Of a DNA stretch of 64,000 bases, positions 12,760 through 24,500 are shown piece by piece. The stretch spans positions 372,001-436,000 of the forward strand of contig JAMPIT010000687.1 in NCBI GenBank assembly GCA_026261815.1, read 5' to 3'. Position 1 is the first letter of the stretch. Every line of letters begins with the position of its first letter. This stretch comes from Monarcha castaneiventris obscurior (Eukaryota; Chordata; Aves; Passeriformes; Monarchidae). A program made the position numbers and the translations under genes. The notes under the pieces are model-generated. The model searched no databases, had not been told where the DNA came from, and worked only from the letters and a program-made list of their open reading frames with translations.

Positions 12760-14200
12760 TACTGTAGCCGCCACCCTCCTCCTGTGGGAGGAAGGGAAAA
12801 AAAAAAAAGGAAACGCAACGAAACCCAACCTGTGTCCAGTTTTTAACCCTGCTCCGTACATTGGATGTATATTTATTCTAAATGGGAGAAACTATATTGT
12901 TAAAAGTGTAAAAGAGAAGTTGTGTTATGAAGCTGCCTTATTTGGGGTTTTTTTTTTTGTTTTGTTTTGTTTTGGTTTTGGTTTTTTTTTTTTTTCCTTT
13001 TTTGTAAGTTACTATTTTCATGTGAATATTTATGTAGATAAAAAAAAAAAAGAAATTTTTGCCTCTCGGTGACCCCTGTTTAGAGAGGGGCCTGGAAAAC
13101 TGAAATGTGGGAGAGAAAGGAAAAAAAAAAATCAAGAAAAAGATTTAAAAAAAAAAAGGAAGCAAAAAAAAAAAAAGGTCAAGATGTGAAAGTGTAAAGA
13201 AAAACTAAAATATAAATAGGATTTCTGCGCGGTGCAGGGTGCGAACCTGCTTTATCTTTTAGGATTGTTTCCTAAATGCATCTTTATAAACTTAACTTGC
13301 TGTCTCAGCAAGGTAAATTATATTTAAAAGCGAAGACCTGAATCCTGCAGTGTTCAAGGAACTCTCTTTTTGTAAATCACAGATACCTCAACCAGAGAAA
13401 CGTGAGGTGAGGGGACTTGGGGCTTATGTTTCCATTTTTTTTAAAAGCTATGTGGTTTTACCTGAAGAAAGCGGAGTTTGACTTAATAAAATTTGCACAC
13501 ACTACAGCAAAGGCCGTGACAAATTTGCTGTCTTGAGAATACTGTCCTGACAACTTTGTTTTTAAAGAACAAACCGAGGGTGAGGGGTCTGGGGAGGGGG
13601 TTTGAGGAGGAGGGGGGTTCACGATTGCAGGTCTGGATCACTTCGGCTGCATCCCTTAGAGGTGGTGGGTCCTCCAAAACCAAGGATTCTTCTGGATTGA
13701 TGGCTTGACGAGCCCGACCCGAGGCGTTCCTTGCACAATCCGCTGTTTTATCTGCATCTCTTCGTTTCCTATTTATTATTTAACTGGTCATTCCACTTCC
13801 AGCCAGGCTGAGATTGATGTGAACTCTGCTCCTAGGAGAAATCTGGACTTACACGCACAGTTGCTTGTCCTTGAAATGAGTCTCACCAGCACACTCGCTG
13901 CAAGTCCTGTCTCGCTTTTGTACGCTCCTTTTTCTTTGTAATAAAACCCAACTGACCAAGTGACCAGGAGACGGGCCGGGGGCGAGGGCTCTCCACAGCT
14001 CCTGTATTTATTAAATATTGTTCCTCTCCGGCTCTGACCGTGTTGCTGTGTGATTCTCTCAATTGGTTTCAAATTGAGGCAAAAACTGAAGCTCTACCAA
14101 TGAATTGTTTAAAAAAAAAAAAAAAAAAACCAAACAAAAAACCCAGACACATTTTTGTATTAAAATTGCTTGCGGTAATAAACAATCTTGCCTCCTACTT
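12760..14200 (+). other. MACF1: MACF1 3'UTR with several poly(A) signals
   Basis: From the stop codon at 12759 the sequence becomes AT-rich and lacks coding potential. Canonical AATAAA hexamers lie at 13485-13490, 13940-13945 and 14177-14182. The last is followed by a switch to GC-rich intergenic sequence, so the longest transcript probably ends near 14200. Long T and A homopolymers (12949-12995, 13038-13050, 14111-14130) are present. Alternative polyadenylation is inferred from the multiple signals. Confidence 0.7.
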
Positions 14201-14504
14201 TATTCCCCGGCGTTAGCTTTGTGAGGATGAGCTGGAGCCGGTGTGGGAAGGCGGTGCCTGTGGAAGTCAGGGGGTGTTTGCACGCCGGCTTCCTCGGGGG
14301 GTGGAGCAGGGAATCACCCAGCCCCAAAATTAAAAGGTCCGGGTGGGTGGGTGAGGCTGGTGAGGGCGCTCAGTGGGGTGGGCGAGTGGGTGCCTGGGAG
14401 GGGAAGGGATGCAAGGGGGTGTCCAAAAGTTTGGGTGGCCTCGGGGGTGGGTGCCCATGGTGTGGGTGTTCATGGGTTTGGGTGTGGGTGAGGGTGGGTT
14501 TGGT

Positions 14505-14905
14505 TTCCTACGAGCTCGAGCATCCCTAGAAGTGGCAGCCCACGGGGTGAGAGCATCCCTAGGAATGCGTTTCCCTGGGTTTGTTCAGCCACGAGCGGGA
14601 GCATCCCCAAAGATGGGTCCCCGCGGCTTTGGGTCCCCTCGGGGGTGAGCATCCCTAGGGATGGATGGGTGCCCGTGGGTTTGGGGGTGAGCGAAGACGG
14701 GAGCCCGCGGCTTTGGGTGCCCGCGAGCACGGGCATCCCTGGGGATGGGTTCCCTGAATTTCGGTGCCCGCGAGCACGGGCATCCTTGGGGATGAGTTCC
14801 CTGAATTTCGGTGCCCGCCGCTTTGGGTGCCCGAGAGCACGGGCATCCCTAGGGATGGGTTCCCTGAATTTCGGTGCCCGCCGCTTTGGGTGCCCGTCGG
14901 TTTTC
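14505..14905. repeat. Degenerate GC-rich tandem repeat between MACF1 and BMP8
   Basis: Recurring phrases such as GAGCACGGGCATCCCTGGGG and GGTTCCCTGAATTTCGGTGC recur at 39-65-base spacing (clear copies at about 14733, 14772 and 14837), with more diverged copies back to 14505. The array ends immediately upstream of the CpG-rich start of BMP8. Confidence 0.75.
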
Positions 14906-15520
14906 ACTCCCAGCGATGCTCCCCGTGCCCCGCAGCCTCCCGGGCGGGGAGGGCCGGGGCGTCCCGGGGCCGGGGCGGTGCCGCTGCAGGGACCGTCCCT
15001 TTCCCTCTCCCCGCCGGGGCGGGCCGCGGCCGGAGCCGGGGCCGTGCCGGTGCCCGGGGCCGCACCGCACCGGGCGGGCGGGGGGTCCCGGCGGTGCCAT
15101 GGGGCGCGGGGCGGGCGGGGGGCGGCGTGGGGCAGTGGCTCTGCTGTGGGTGGCGGCCGTGCTGTGCCAGCTGGGCAGCGGCAGCGTCCTCCGCCGCCGG
15201 CTCCACGCCGCCGGGGTCCCGCAGCGGCGGCTGAGCGGCGGCGAGCGGCGGGACGTGCAGCGGGAGATCCTGGCCGTGCTGGGGCTGCCCGGCCGGCCCC
15301 GGCCCCGCTCCCCGGGCCGCGCCCCCGCCGCCGCCGCGCCGCTCTTCATGCTCGATCTGTACCACGCCGTAGCCGGCGAGGAGGAGGAGGAGGAAGGCGA
15401 GGAAGCGGCGGTGTCGCGGCCGGTGCTCACCGGGCTCAGCACGCAGAGCCCCCCGCCCGGCAGCGTCGTGAGCCGCGCGGACACCGTGGTCAGCCTGGTC
15501 AACATGGGTGAGGAACGCTC
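14900..15520 (+). promoter_or_regulatory. BMP8: CpG-island-like 5' region of BMP8
   Basis: Very high GC with dense CpG surrounds the BMP8 start codon (15099) and first exon. There is no convincing TATA box before the ATG. This is typical of CpG-island promoters, so the transcription start is probably dispersed between about 14930 and 15080. The exact start cannot be read from sequence. Confidence 0.55.
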
Positions 15521-18500
15521 CGGGGGCACCGGGAGGATCGGGGGGCACCGGGGATGTGCGGGGCATCTCAGGGACCGGAGCGCACCGGGGAGTGCCGGGG
15601 GTACCGGGGCGTGCGGGCAGGATCCCGGCGGCGTTGGCAGCACCGGGAGCACCGGGATGATGGGAGAGCACCGGGGCTGGCCGAGGGTACCGGGAGGCGA
15701 TACCGGGGCGTGCGGGCAGGATCCCGGCGGCTCTGGCAGGACCCCGGAGCGCACCGGAGCGCACCGGAGTTTGTGGAGGTACTGGAGCGCACGGGGACGA
15801 CCCAGGCGGCTTAGGAAGGACCGGGGGCAGACCGAGGCGCACGGAGGGACCGAGGGGACCAGAGCAGACGGGAGCGGACGGGCAGGACCGGGGGGGAGGC
15901 GGCGGCTGAGCCCCGCACAGCGCGGAGCCGGGGAGGCACCGAGGGGACACCGGGACGGGGCGCGGGGGCTGAGCTGAGCCGAACCCCGGTCCGGGACTGT
16001 GGCAGCGGCAGCTCCGAGCATCTCTCGGCCCTGGGGCGGTTTCTCAGGGCGTCCTTGTTCAAACAAGGAGTTCTTTTTGCCCAAAGTTAAGCTCAACAAC
16101 GGGGGAGAGCGGCTGTGAGGGACGCGGTGGCCGTGAGGGACGCGGGTGTGGGGTGAAAGCGGCCGGGACAAATCCCAACTCCGCTTAAAAAGGGGAAATG
16201 GAGAAGGGGAATGTCCTGCGGCGAGGCTGAGGGAGGCTCGTCCCACCCTGCGCTGCCCATTTCGGTGGGCACAAGGACAGGGGGGACAGCAGCTCCGGTG
16301 CCAGCAGCAAGGTGACCCTGGATGGGACTCTGAATCACGGCTGCAAATAGAATCCTCAATAATTGCTAATTACTGCTGGAATCCCGTCCAGCTGGTTACA
16401 AGGCTCCGGCTCCAGCATCGCTCCTATTCCCAGGCAGTGGCTGGAGCAGCAGCAGAGCTGCTCCCAGAATCAGCGGAGCCGCAAACCCTCGGGTTGGGAT
16501 GGATCCTAGGGTGCCCTGAATCCTGTGGGATTCGGATATCGAGCTCTTCCCTGCCCCTTCTCGTTGCTTTAAGGGGTGTTTGGGTGCCCCAAGTGCCACG
16601 TCCCCCACAACCTCTGCGGATGGGGAGAATCCCTCCTTGGAGAGGCGAGGCAGGGAGGGGATCTGCGCCCTTGGGAGGAGGTTTAGGCGGGGAAGGGGCT
16701 GCAGAGGTGTCTCCCACTCGCTCCTACCACGCGTGGGTGTGAGGAGTCTCCCGGGGACAGACCCTGCTGCTCGGCAGGTGCTTGGGGTGCCCAGGGGTGC
16801 GGGCACTCAGCTCCTGAGGGACCTCCTCAGGTCCTGAGGGAGCTCCAGGAGCTCAGTGTCCTGGGAAAGCTCAGAGTGATGGAGACAAAAAATGAAGCGC
16901 CGAATCCCTTCAGCGCTCGGGACAACACCCAAGCACCCAAAACGGGCTTTGAAATGGTCAGGTTTGATGGCAAACAGGGTGGGATGTTCAGGGGAGCCTC
17001 CTGGGAGGTGTCAGTGCTGGCACAGGGGCACTGCCCCCTTTCCCAGTGCCCCCGGAGTAGCCGGGAGAGTTGAGGAACGCAGCTCCAGCCTTCAATTTGA
17101 ATGGCTTTGATTTCTGCGGCTTCGTCAGCCCCTTCATGTTAATTAAATAAGGGTTGTTGTTTTTTTTTTTTTTTTTTTTTTGTGGGAGAAGGCCAGCTCT
17201 CATTTGCATGCATAATTGGCTGCGCAATTATCCCCATGGGACATGCAAATGGGGTGAAGTCTGTGCCCCATTGGGCACTTTGGACCTCTTTGCTCACAGC
17301 CCTGTGTGAGCTGGGCCGGAGCACGGCTCCCAGGGGCACACCTTGTTCCCAGCAGAGGGAATGACAAACCTCCCTGGAGCACAAACACAGCCCAGTTTGG
17401 GGGACAGGGGCAACCAGGGCCGCCGGGCACCCCCAGCTGGGTCTGGTGATGGTGGATCCCATCCCATCCCATCCCATCCCATCCCATCCCATCCCATCCC
17501 ATCCCATCCCATCCCATCCCATCCCATCCCATCCCATCCCATCCCATTTTTTGCTCCTCCCGGAGCAAGGATAAAGCCTGAGCCGTGCTGTTCCTATGCC
17601 CTTGCTGGAGGAGTCCAAGTTGTGTTTTCAAGCCCAGGGTAAGGATGGGCTTTGGGATTTCTCCCCAGCTCTGGGTCATGGGCATGGCAGGGTGCAATGG
17701 TGGAGCAGGGAGGTTTGTGATGGGAAGGGGGTGAGGAGACTCACGGCATTCCCGAGCCCCCCACAACACTGAGGGCACCACATCCCCCCTCTCCCTCCTG
17801 GCATCCACAGCTCCTGATTTATTAGAAACTGTCCAAGGGGTTGGAATCAGATGATCTTTAAGGCTCCTTCCAGCCCAACCTGTGACTCCATGTGGCCGGA
17901 CTCCCTCGTGGCTCCTCGGGATGAAGCTGCGCCCACAGCCAAAAATCTTCCTGGAAAATCCAGGGAGCGCTGGAGAGGAACGCAGGACACCTTGGCAAAA
18001 GTAACCACAAGCGCCCCAGGCGCTTCAGGGAACCATCAGCGTGGTGTGGGAGCTCAGGGCAGCCTCTCTAATTGAATTTTGGGGAGTTGGGATGTGCTGC
18101 TCCACTCTCTGGGAGCTCCTCACCCGCTGCCCTCGTCCCCACACAAGCAGCACCAAAATCCAGCTGCTGTCAGCAGCCAGCTCAGGATTTTCCCACTCCT
18201 GGCTTCATTTTGCAGCCATTTCAGCCTCCTCCTCCGGGCATCCACCTGAGGGCAGCCTGTGCCGAGGTGTCGGTGCTCTCTGTGGACTCTCCATGCGTGT
18301 TTTAACGGGAAAAGCTTCCCAGATAAATCCCTGGAATTGACACAGTGCTCCCGGCTGGACGTGTGCAGGGCCGGAGCCAAGGCTCTGTCCCAGCCACGAG
18401 CAGCTGGACTTGGGGTGTCCAGAGCCGAGCCCTGTGTCCTGCAGCTCCCAGTGCTCATCGCAGGAGGCAAACTGGGAATCTGGATGTGTTTCTCAGCCCT

Positions 18501-21500
18501 TGGGATATCCTAAATCCCTCCCCACTTCACAAAGGCTCCGGAGCTCATTTTTCCCTGCTTGCAAGTGAAGGGCAGCATCTTCCCTGCATCTCCTTTAAAC
18601 CTATTTTAGGCTCCGGAGCACTTGATGTGGTTGAATATCCTGGCATTTCCTTTTAATTTGGTGGCTGAAATGATCATGGGGACCCATGGGGAGCAGCCAG
18701 GGCCGGTAATTACGACTGATGTGCAGTTTATAGCAGCGGAGAAAGCACACGAGGAGAAACGTGCTGCTAAGAATAACCTGGGGAGCAGGATCTGGGTGGG
18801 ATCTGGGAAGAAATCAGGAGCGCTCAGGGACTGGGGAGACACCAGGAGGCTCAGCCTGGATGGAGCTGGGCATACCCTGCCAGGGGGACAGCGCCAAAAT
18901 GAAAATATAAATTCATTTTAATGCTATTTTTTGGGAGCACAGAGCACAGGGGCAACGCTCAGCTTCGGGGGGAGACACAGCAGCTCCTGGGGATGACGCC
19001 AAAGGAGGGGGCAAGGCGAGCAAAGCCCTGGGGTTGGGCTTTTTTAGTGCTTCTCCTCCGCAATCCGGATAATCCGCCCACAGATAATTGAGGGGTGGAG
19101 CTGCGGCTGAGCCAAGCCGGGGCTGTGGCAGCTTCCCAGGCACCAGGGGCTCCCAAAAGTGGCCGGGGGGGCACCTCCAGAGCACCCCCGGCAGCAGCTG
19201 AGCAGCCACGGCTCTCAGGGTTCTCATTTCACAACCATTTTTTTGATTTCAGCAGCAAACACGCTGGTGTTGAGCCCTCTCCAAACTGATTTTTGTGTCC
19301 CAGCGGTGGCACCGAAGGGGAAGCTTCTCCCCGGGTTCCCTCTTTTTCTCCCCGAAGGAGCAGAGAATTTGGGGATTCCTCCCAGAATCTCATCCCAAAT
19401 GCTGGCGGATTTGCTGTCAGACCCGGGTTATTTGGTTCATCAAGGAGCTCGGCTAATTGCAGCCCCTTCAGCATTTCTCCCACTGCTCCCTGGGCTTCCC
19501 TCCCACCAACTCCCACCCTCTGCCTTCATCCCTGGGCCCTTCCATCACCTCCACAGAGATGGGAAGTTTCCATAACAAATTTTAGCAGAGGTTTTCACTC
19601 TTCTCTAGGGCCAAAAAATCACCTTTTGGCTCTTTTTTATCTGGTCTGGGGTCTCTGTGACCCACTTGGCTCTGACAAAAAAATCCCTCTGCCCATCTGC
19701 GTGAGGGCCAAAAATTTTGGAGCAAAGGGGTGGCCCAAAGTGACCACAAACACCCAAGGGGCCTCCACTCTGGACCTGGATGTCCCATGGTCGGTCCCAC
19801 TGGGGGTTTATCAGTGCTAAAAAAAAAGGAGGTGGCTCCTCTGCTTGTGTTTTTGGGGTGGAATTGAAGGATTTTTGCAAGCGCCACGAGGCCTCGGCGG
19901 CTTCGGCAGCACCAGTCCAGGAGAATCAAACCAAGAAATGGAAAAGAGGGAAGAGCCCAAGGGGTTTCAGAGGGTTTGGGGGGCTGGTTTGTGCCCCCCG
20001 AGGGGGGCAGGGGTTGGGTCAGGTGCCCACAGCATCTCCTGCCCCCGCTGGCAGCCGCCCTGCAGGAGCAGGAAGCGTTCTCCGCATCCGCCCTGCCCGG
20101 GCTCTTTTTATTTATAACCCAACTTGTGGTGAGGCCAGGAGCTGGAAGGGAATGTGGGATTTGGGAAAAAAAAAAAGAAAAAAAGAAAAGGGGGGCAAAA
20201 TTAAAAAAAAAAAGGAAAGAAGAAGAAGAAGGAAATTAAAAGTTGTGGGTACACAAAATCTCGGCGTTGGGTTTGGAGGGACGCGCTGCTCCTGCTGCAC
20301 AAATGGGAATGGCAGCCTCATGGTGGGTTGAATTTGGAATATTTCCCCCCGCTGGAGCTGGTTAAAAAATGCATTTTAAAGCTTTATTTTTGATTTAGTT
20401 AATGATTTGTTTGGTTTAGTTTGAAAAGCAAGCGCCGGGTCGGGTTGGTTACGTTGCTTTTGTGACTCCTGAGGTAGGAGCAGCTTTGGTCAGGTTGAAT
20501 CGTATTTAATCATAAACTTTAATTACTCTCAGACAAGGCAGGTTGGGAGATTTTTAAAGAACAATTCGAAGCAAATAACTGCCCGTTAGCAAAGCTGTGG
20601 GGGCTGTGTTACCACAGAGCAAGGGTGGGGTTTTCTTTATGGACTCACGAAATAAAATCGGATTTTTCCTGCCCTGGTGTGTCCTCAATTGATGGAGAAA
20701 TAAGGAGTTTTCAGGGAAAAGGGAGGGGTATTTTTACAGAGCAGTGACCTGATAATCCCCCCCAAATCCCCAAAACTGCACAGGCTGAAATTCTTTGCTT
20801 GTGGGCAAGAGGGGTCCTGTGACATCCAGGGGTGATGGCCCTGATGAGCCCTGGGCTTGTCTGCTGCAGGGGAAGTTCAGAAAACCCCAATTCCTGCTCC
20901 AGGTGGTCCTGCTGACCCCCAAAAAGTCAAATTTTTGTGGTTTTCACCTTTAGATGAAGCACAAAAGGCTGCAGCCCCTGAGGCACGGTGCATTCTCTGT
21001 GCTCCTCCCATAGCAGCGTCTGTGACTTCGATTTTAATTTTGATTTTAATTTTAATTTTGGTTTTCATTTTAATGAGTAATAAAGGAAGAGGGCTGGGAG
21101 GGGAGGCTGGGGGGCTTACAGCAAAATAAAACCCAAAACCAGGGGAGGCTGAAACCCCATTCAAACTCCTGGGAGAGAGGAATTTCCAACCACAGGCGAG
21201 CGGCTCGGAAGCAGCGGATTTGTCCCCAAAATCCATCCGGTGGCACTCAGAGGGGCCTGGCTCTGCCATCCCTGACCCTTTTTTGCTCCGCAGTGGAGCA
21301 GGACCGGGATCTGCTGTGGCCCAAGCCCTACTGGAAGGAGTTCAGGTTCGACCTGACCCAGGTGCCGGCGGGAGAGGCCGTGACGGCCGCCGAGTTCCGC
21401 ATCTACAAATCCCGGGGCGTCCCCGGCCACGCCAACAGCAGCCTCCACGTCAGCATCTACGAGGTGGCTGCCCAGCATTCCAACAGGTGATGGGCTGGGA

Positions 21501-24500
21501 ATGGCTGTGGGAAGGGGGATGAGGGTGGTAGGAAAGGGGGTGGTGTGAAAAAGTGGGTGTGGGATGATGAGGATGGGGGATGAAGATGGTAGGGATGGGA
21601 ATGAGAATGATGGGGATGGGAAGGGTGTGGGAATGGGAATCAAAATGTGAATGGGTGAGGGAATGAAAAAGGTGGGAATGGGAATGGGAATGGGAATGGG
21701 AATGGGAATGGGAATGGGAATGGGAATGGGAATGAAAATATGAATGTGAATGGGAATGAAGAAGGTGGGAATGGGAGTGGGAATGGGAATGGGAGTGGGA
21801 GTGGGAGTGGGAGTGGGAGTGGGAATGGGAATGGGAATGAAAATGAAAATGTGAATGGGTGAGGGAATGAAGAAGGTGGGAATGGGAATGGGAGTGGGAA
21901 TGTGAATGGGAGTGAGAATGGGAATGGGTGAGGGAATGAAGAAGGTGGGAATGGGGAATGAAGATGGGAATGGCAATGAGAATGAAGATGATGAGGATGG
22001 GAAGGCTGTGGGAATGGGAATGGGAATGGGAATGGGAATGGGTGAGGGAACAAAGAAGGTGGGAATGGGGATGAAGATTATGGGAATGGGAAAGGAGTGG
22101 GAATGAAGAAGGCGGGAAGGGAATGGAAATAGGGATGAAGATGATGGGAATAGGAATGAGAATGAAGATGATGGGGATGGGAATGGGAGTGAGAATGGGA
22201 ATCGGAATGGGAGTGGGAATGGGAATCGGAATGGGAGTGGGAATGGGAGTAGGAACAGGAATGAAAATGAAAATGTGAATGGGTGAAGGAATGAAGAAGG
22301 TAGGAATGGGAATGAGAATGAAGATGATGAGGATGGGAATGGGAGTGGGAACAGGAATGAAAATGTGAATGGGTAAAGGAATGAAGAAGGTGGGAATGGG
22401 GATGGAAACGAGGTTGATGGGGAGAGGGATGGGTACAGGAACGAAGATGGGAATGGGACTGAAGAAGATGGGAACGGGGAGGACGGGGATGGGATGAAGA
22501 GGATGGAGATGAGAACTGGGATGAAGCTGGTGAGGATGGAGACGGGTGTGGGGAGCAGCTCCAGCCCTTTCCCTTCCCTTCCCACCCCACCCGAAGGCCT
22601 CAGGAAGTGGCACCGCCGTGTCCGGCTGCTCCCACACTTCCCACAGGGCACTGCCACTCCCTGGCATTCCCGCCTGGGCAGGGAGGGAGCTTTTCCCAGG
22701 GCAGCTGCCAGGACCCCACCACTGTGTCCAGCACGGCCAGTGGCACCCAGAGCTGGGATGTGCCCGGACACAGCTCCGAGGAGCCGTTCCCATTAATCAT
22801 CCCTCCTGCTGGAGCCCTTCGGGTGCTGTTACTCAGCTGCTCCTTTTTTCCCCCTCGCTGTTCCCGTAGGGAATCTGACCTGTTCCTGCTGGATGTGCAG
22901 GACCTGCGTGCTGGGACTGAGGGCTGGCTGGTGTTCGACGTCACGGCCGCCAGCAGCCACTGGTCAGTGGATGAGAAATACAGCCTGGGGCTGCGGCTCT
23001 ACGTGGAGACTGATGATGGTGAGAGTGCTGGATCTGCCTGTGGTATCCAGGGCCAAATTCCCGGGAATTGGAGTCCCCTCAGTGCCGTGGGATGTGGTGG
23101 GAGGGGGTTTGAATTTGAAATTTCCAGCTGTGCTGGGTGCCAGAAGTTTGGGTTTGCAGGTTCTGATGGCACGGAGTGTAATTAACGCCATTAATGCTTA
23201 ATGAACTCCTTACCTGGAGGGATCCTGTGTGTGCGTGTGGGGCAGAGGATTAACCCTCCTTTCCCCGTGGGATTAAATCTCTTCCAGCCGTGCCTTTTCC
23301 AGGCACACAAAGAGCAGCTCCTCTCCCATGGCAGGCGGAATCTCAGCCAGGCACTCCCCATCCACCCCTTTCCCTCCACAGGGATGAAGGGGAAAATCCT
23401 TTTTGACCCTTGAACAGCCCCCTGCGACCATTTTGAGGCAGAACAGGACCCTCTGGGGGCTCCAACCCCTTGGGATGCCGAAACCGCAGCTCCTGCTGCA
23501 AAATTCCTTTTATTTTCACTCTTTGCTTCAACAAAACGAGTTCTCCTTGAGGGCAAACCCACCCCTGGTGCTGTCCCTGCAGGGCTCAGCGTCGATCCGG
23601 GCTCGGCCGGGCTCCTGGGGCGCCGGGGACCCCGCTCCAAGCAGCCCTTCATGGTGACATTTTTCCGGGCCAGCCCCAGCCCAGCCCGAGTCACACGAGC
23701 GGCCAAACCCCCGAGGAGGCGGCAGCCCAAGAAATCCAACGACCTCCCCCATCCCAACAAGCTCCCGGGAATTTTTGGTAAGATATTTGCTGGGTGAGGG
23801 GGGGAATCCCTGCGGAAAACGCGAGGCTCTGCTGTCAGCGCCTCGAAATCCCAAATTTTTGGCCCCAAGGGGAACAGAGCAAAAAGGTTTTGGGAGGTTT
23901 TAGGATTGGAGGTTTTTGCAGCTCGGGAGGTGCCCGAGAGGGTTTGGGTTGGATGCCTTCAAGGAAACGGTGTTTGGTGAGCGTGTCAGGATTACTGAAT
24001 ATTGGAATTTTTGCCTCATTGCCCTTGGCTTCGGAGCCCTGGGAAGGTGTCAGAGCTCCAGAAAGCTCAGGCAGGGGGGCAGCAGGAAGGGCCTGGAACC
24101 ACCGAGTCTGGGAAAGCCTCAGAGTGAGCAAAGCTGGGGTTTAGCCCTTCCAAGGCTGAATTCCTTCATCCCGATATTGGAATACCAACTTATAGGCCAC
24201 TCTGGAGCTTCTTTTCCCTTTGTGCAGCAGTGAAGCCTCCTCAATTTTGGTTCTCCTGGACCCATCCCTATCACAGGGGCTGTATCCCACCTCTGAGGGG
24301 TGGGATGGGGGATTCCAGGGCTGAAATTCCCTTTTCCCACAGACGATGTCCACGCCACGGACGGGCGGCAGGTCTGCCGGCGCCACGAGCTCTACGTCAG
24401 CTTCCAGGACCTCGGCTGGCTGGTACTTGTCTGCTGGGAGAAGTAAATGACCAAAAAAAAAAACCCCCAAAACCCCCCCCATCATCCCATTCCCCTGCTC

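Noticed and set aside
14645..16246. Long GC-rich frames on both strands (up to 465 codons) around BMP8 exon 1
   Set aside because: High GC lowers stop-codon frequency. The composition is Pro/Arg/Gly-rich with no domain, and the true exon 1 frame is fixed by the signal peptide and by phase into exon 2.
17139..17808. Open frames with GWDGM repeats on the - strand
   Set aside because: Translation of the (ATCCC)n microsatellite in BMP8 intron 1.
21161..22793. Two very long reverse-strand open frames (over 440 codons) with HSHSHS and PIPIPI repeats
   Set aside because: They are translations of the GGGAAT-type simple repeat in BMP8 intron 2; no domain, no start context, and the intron is bounded by well-supported BMP8 exons on the other strand.
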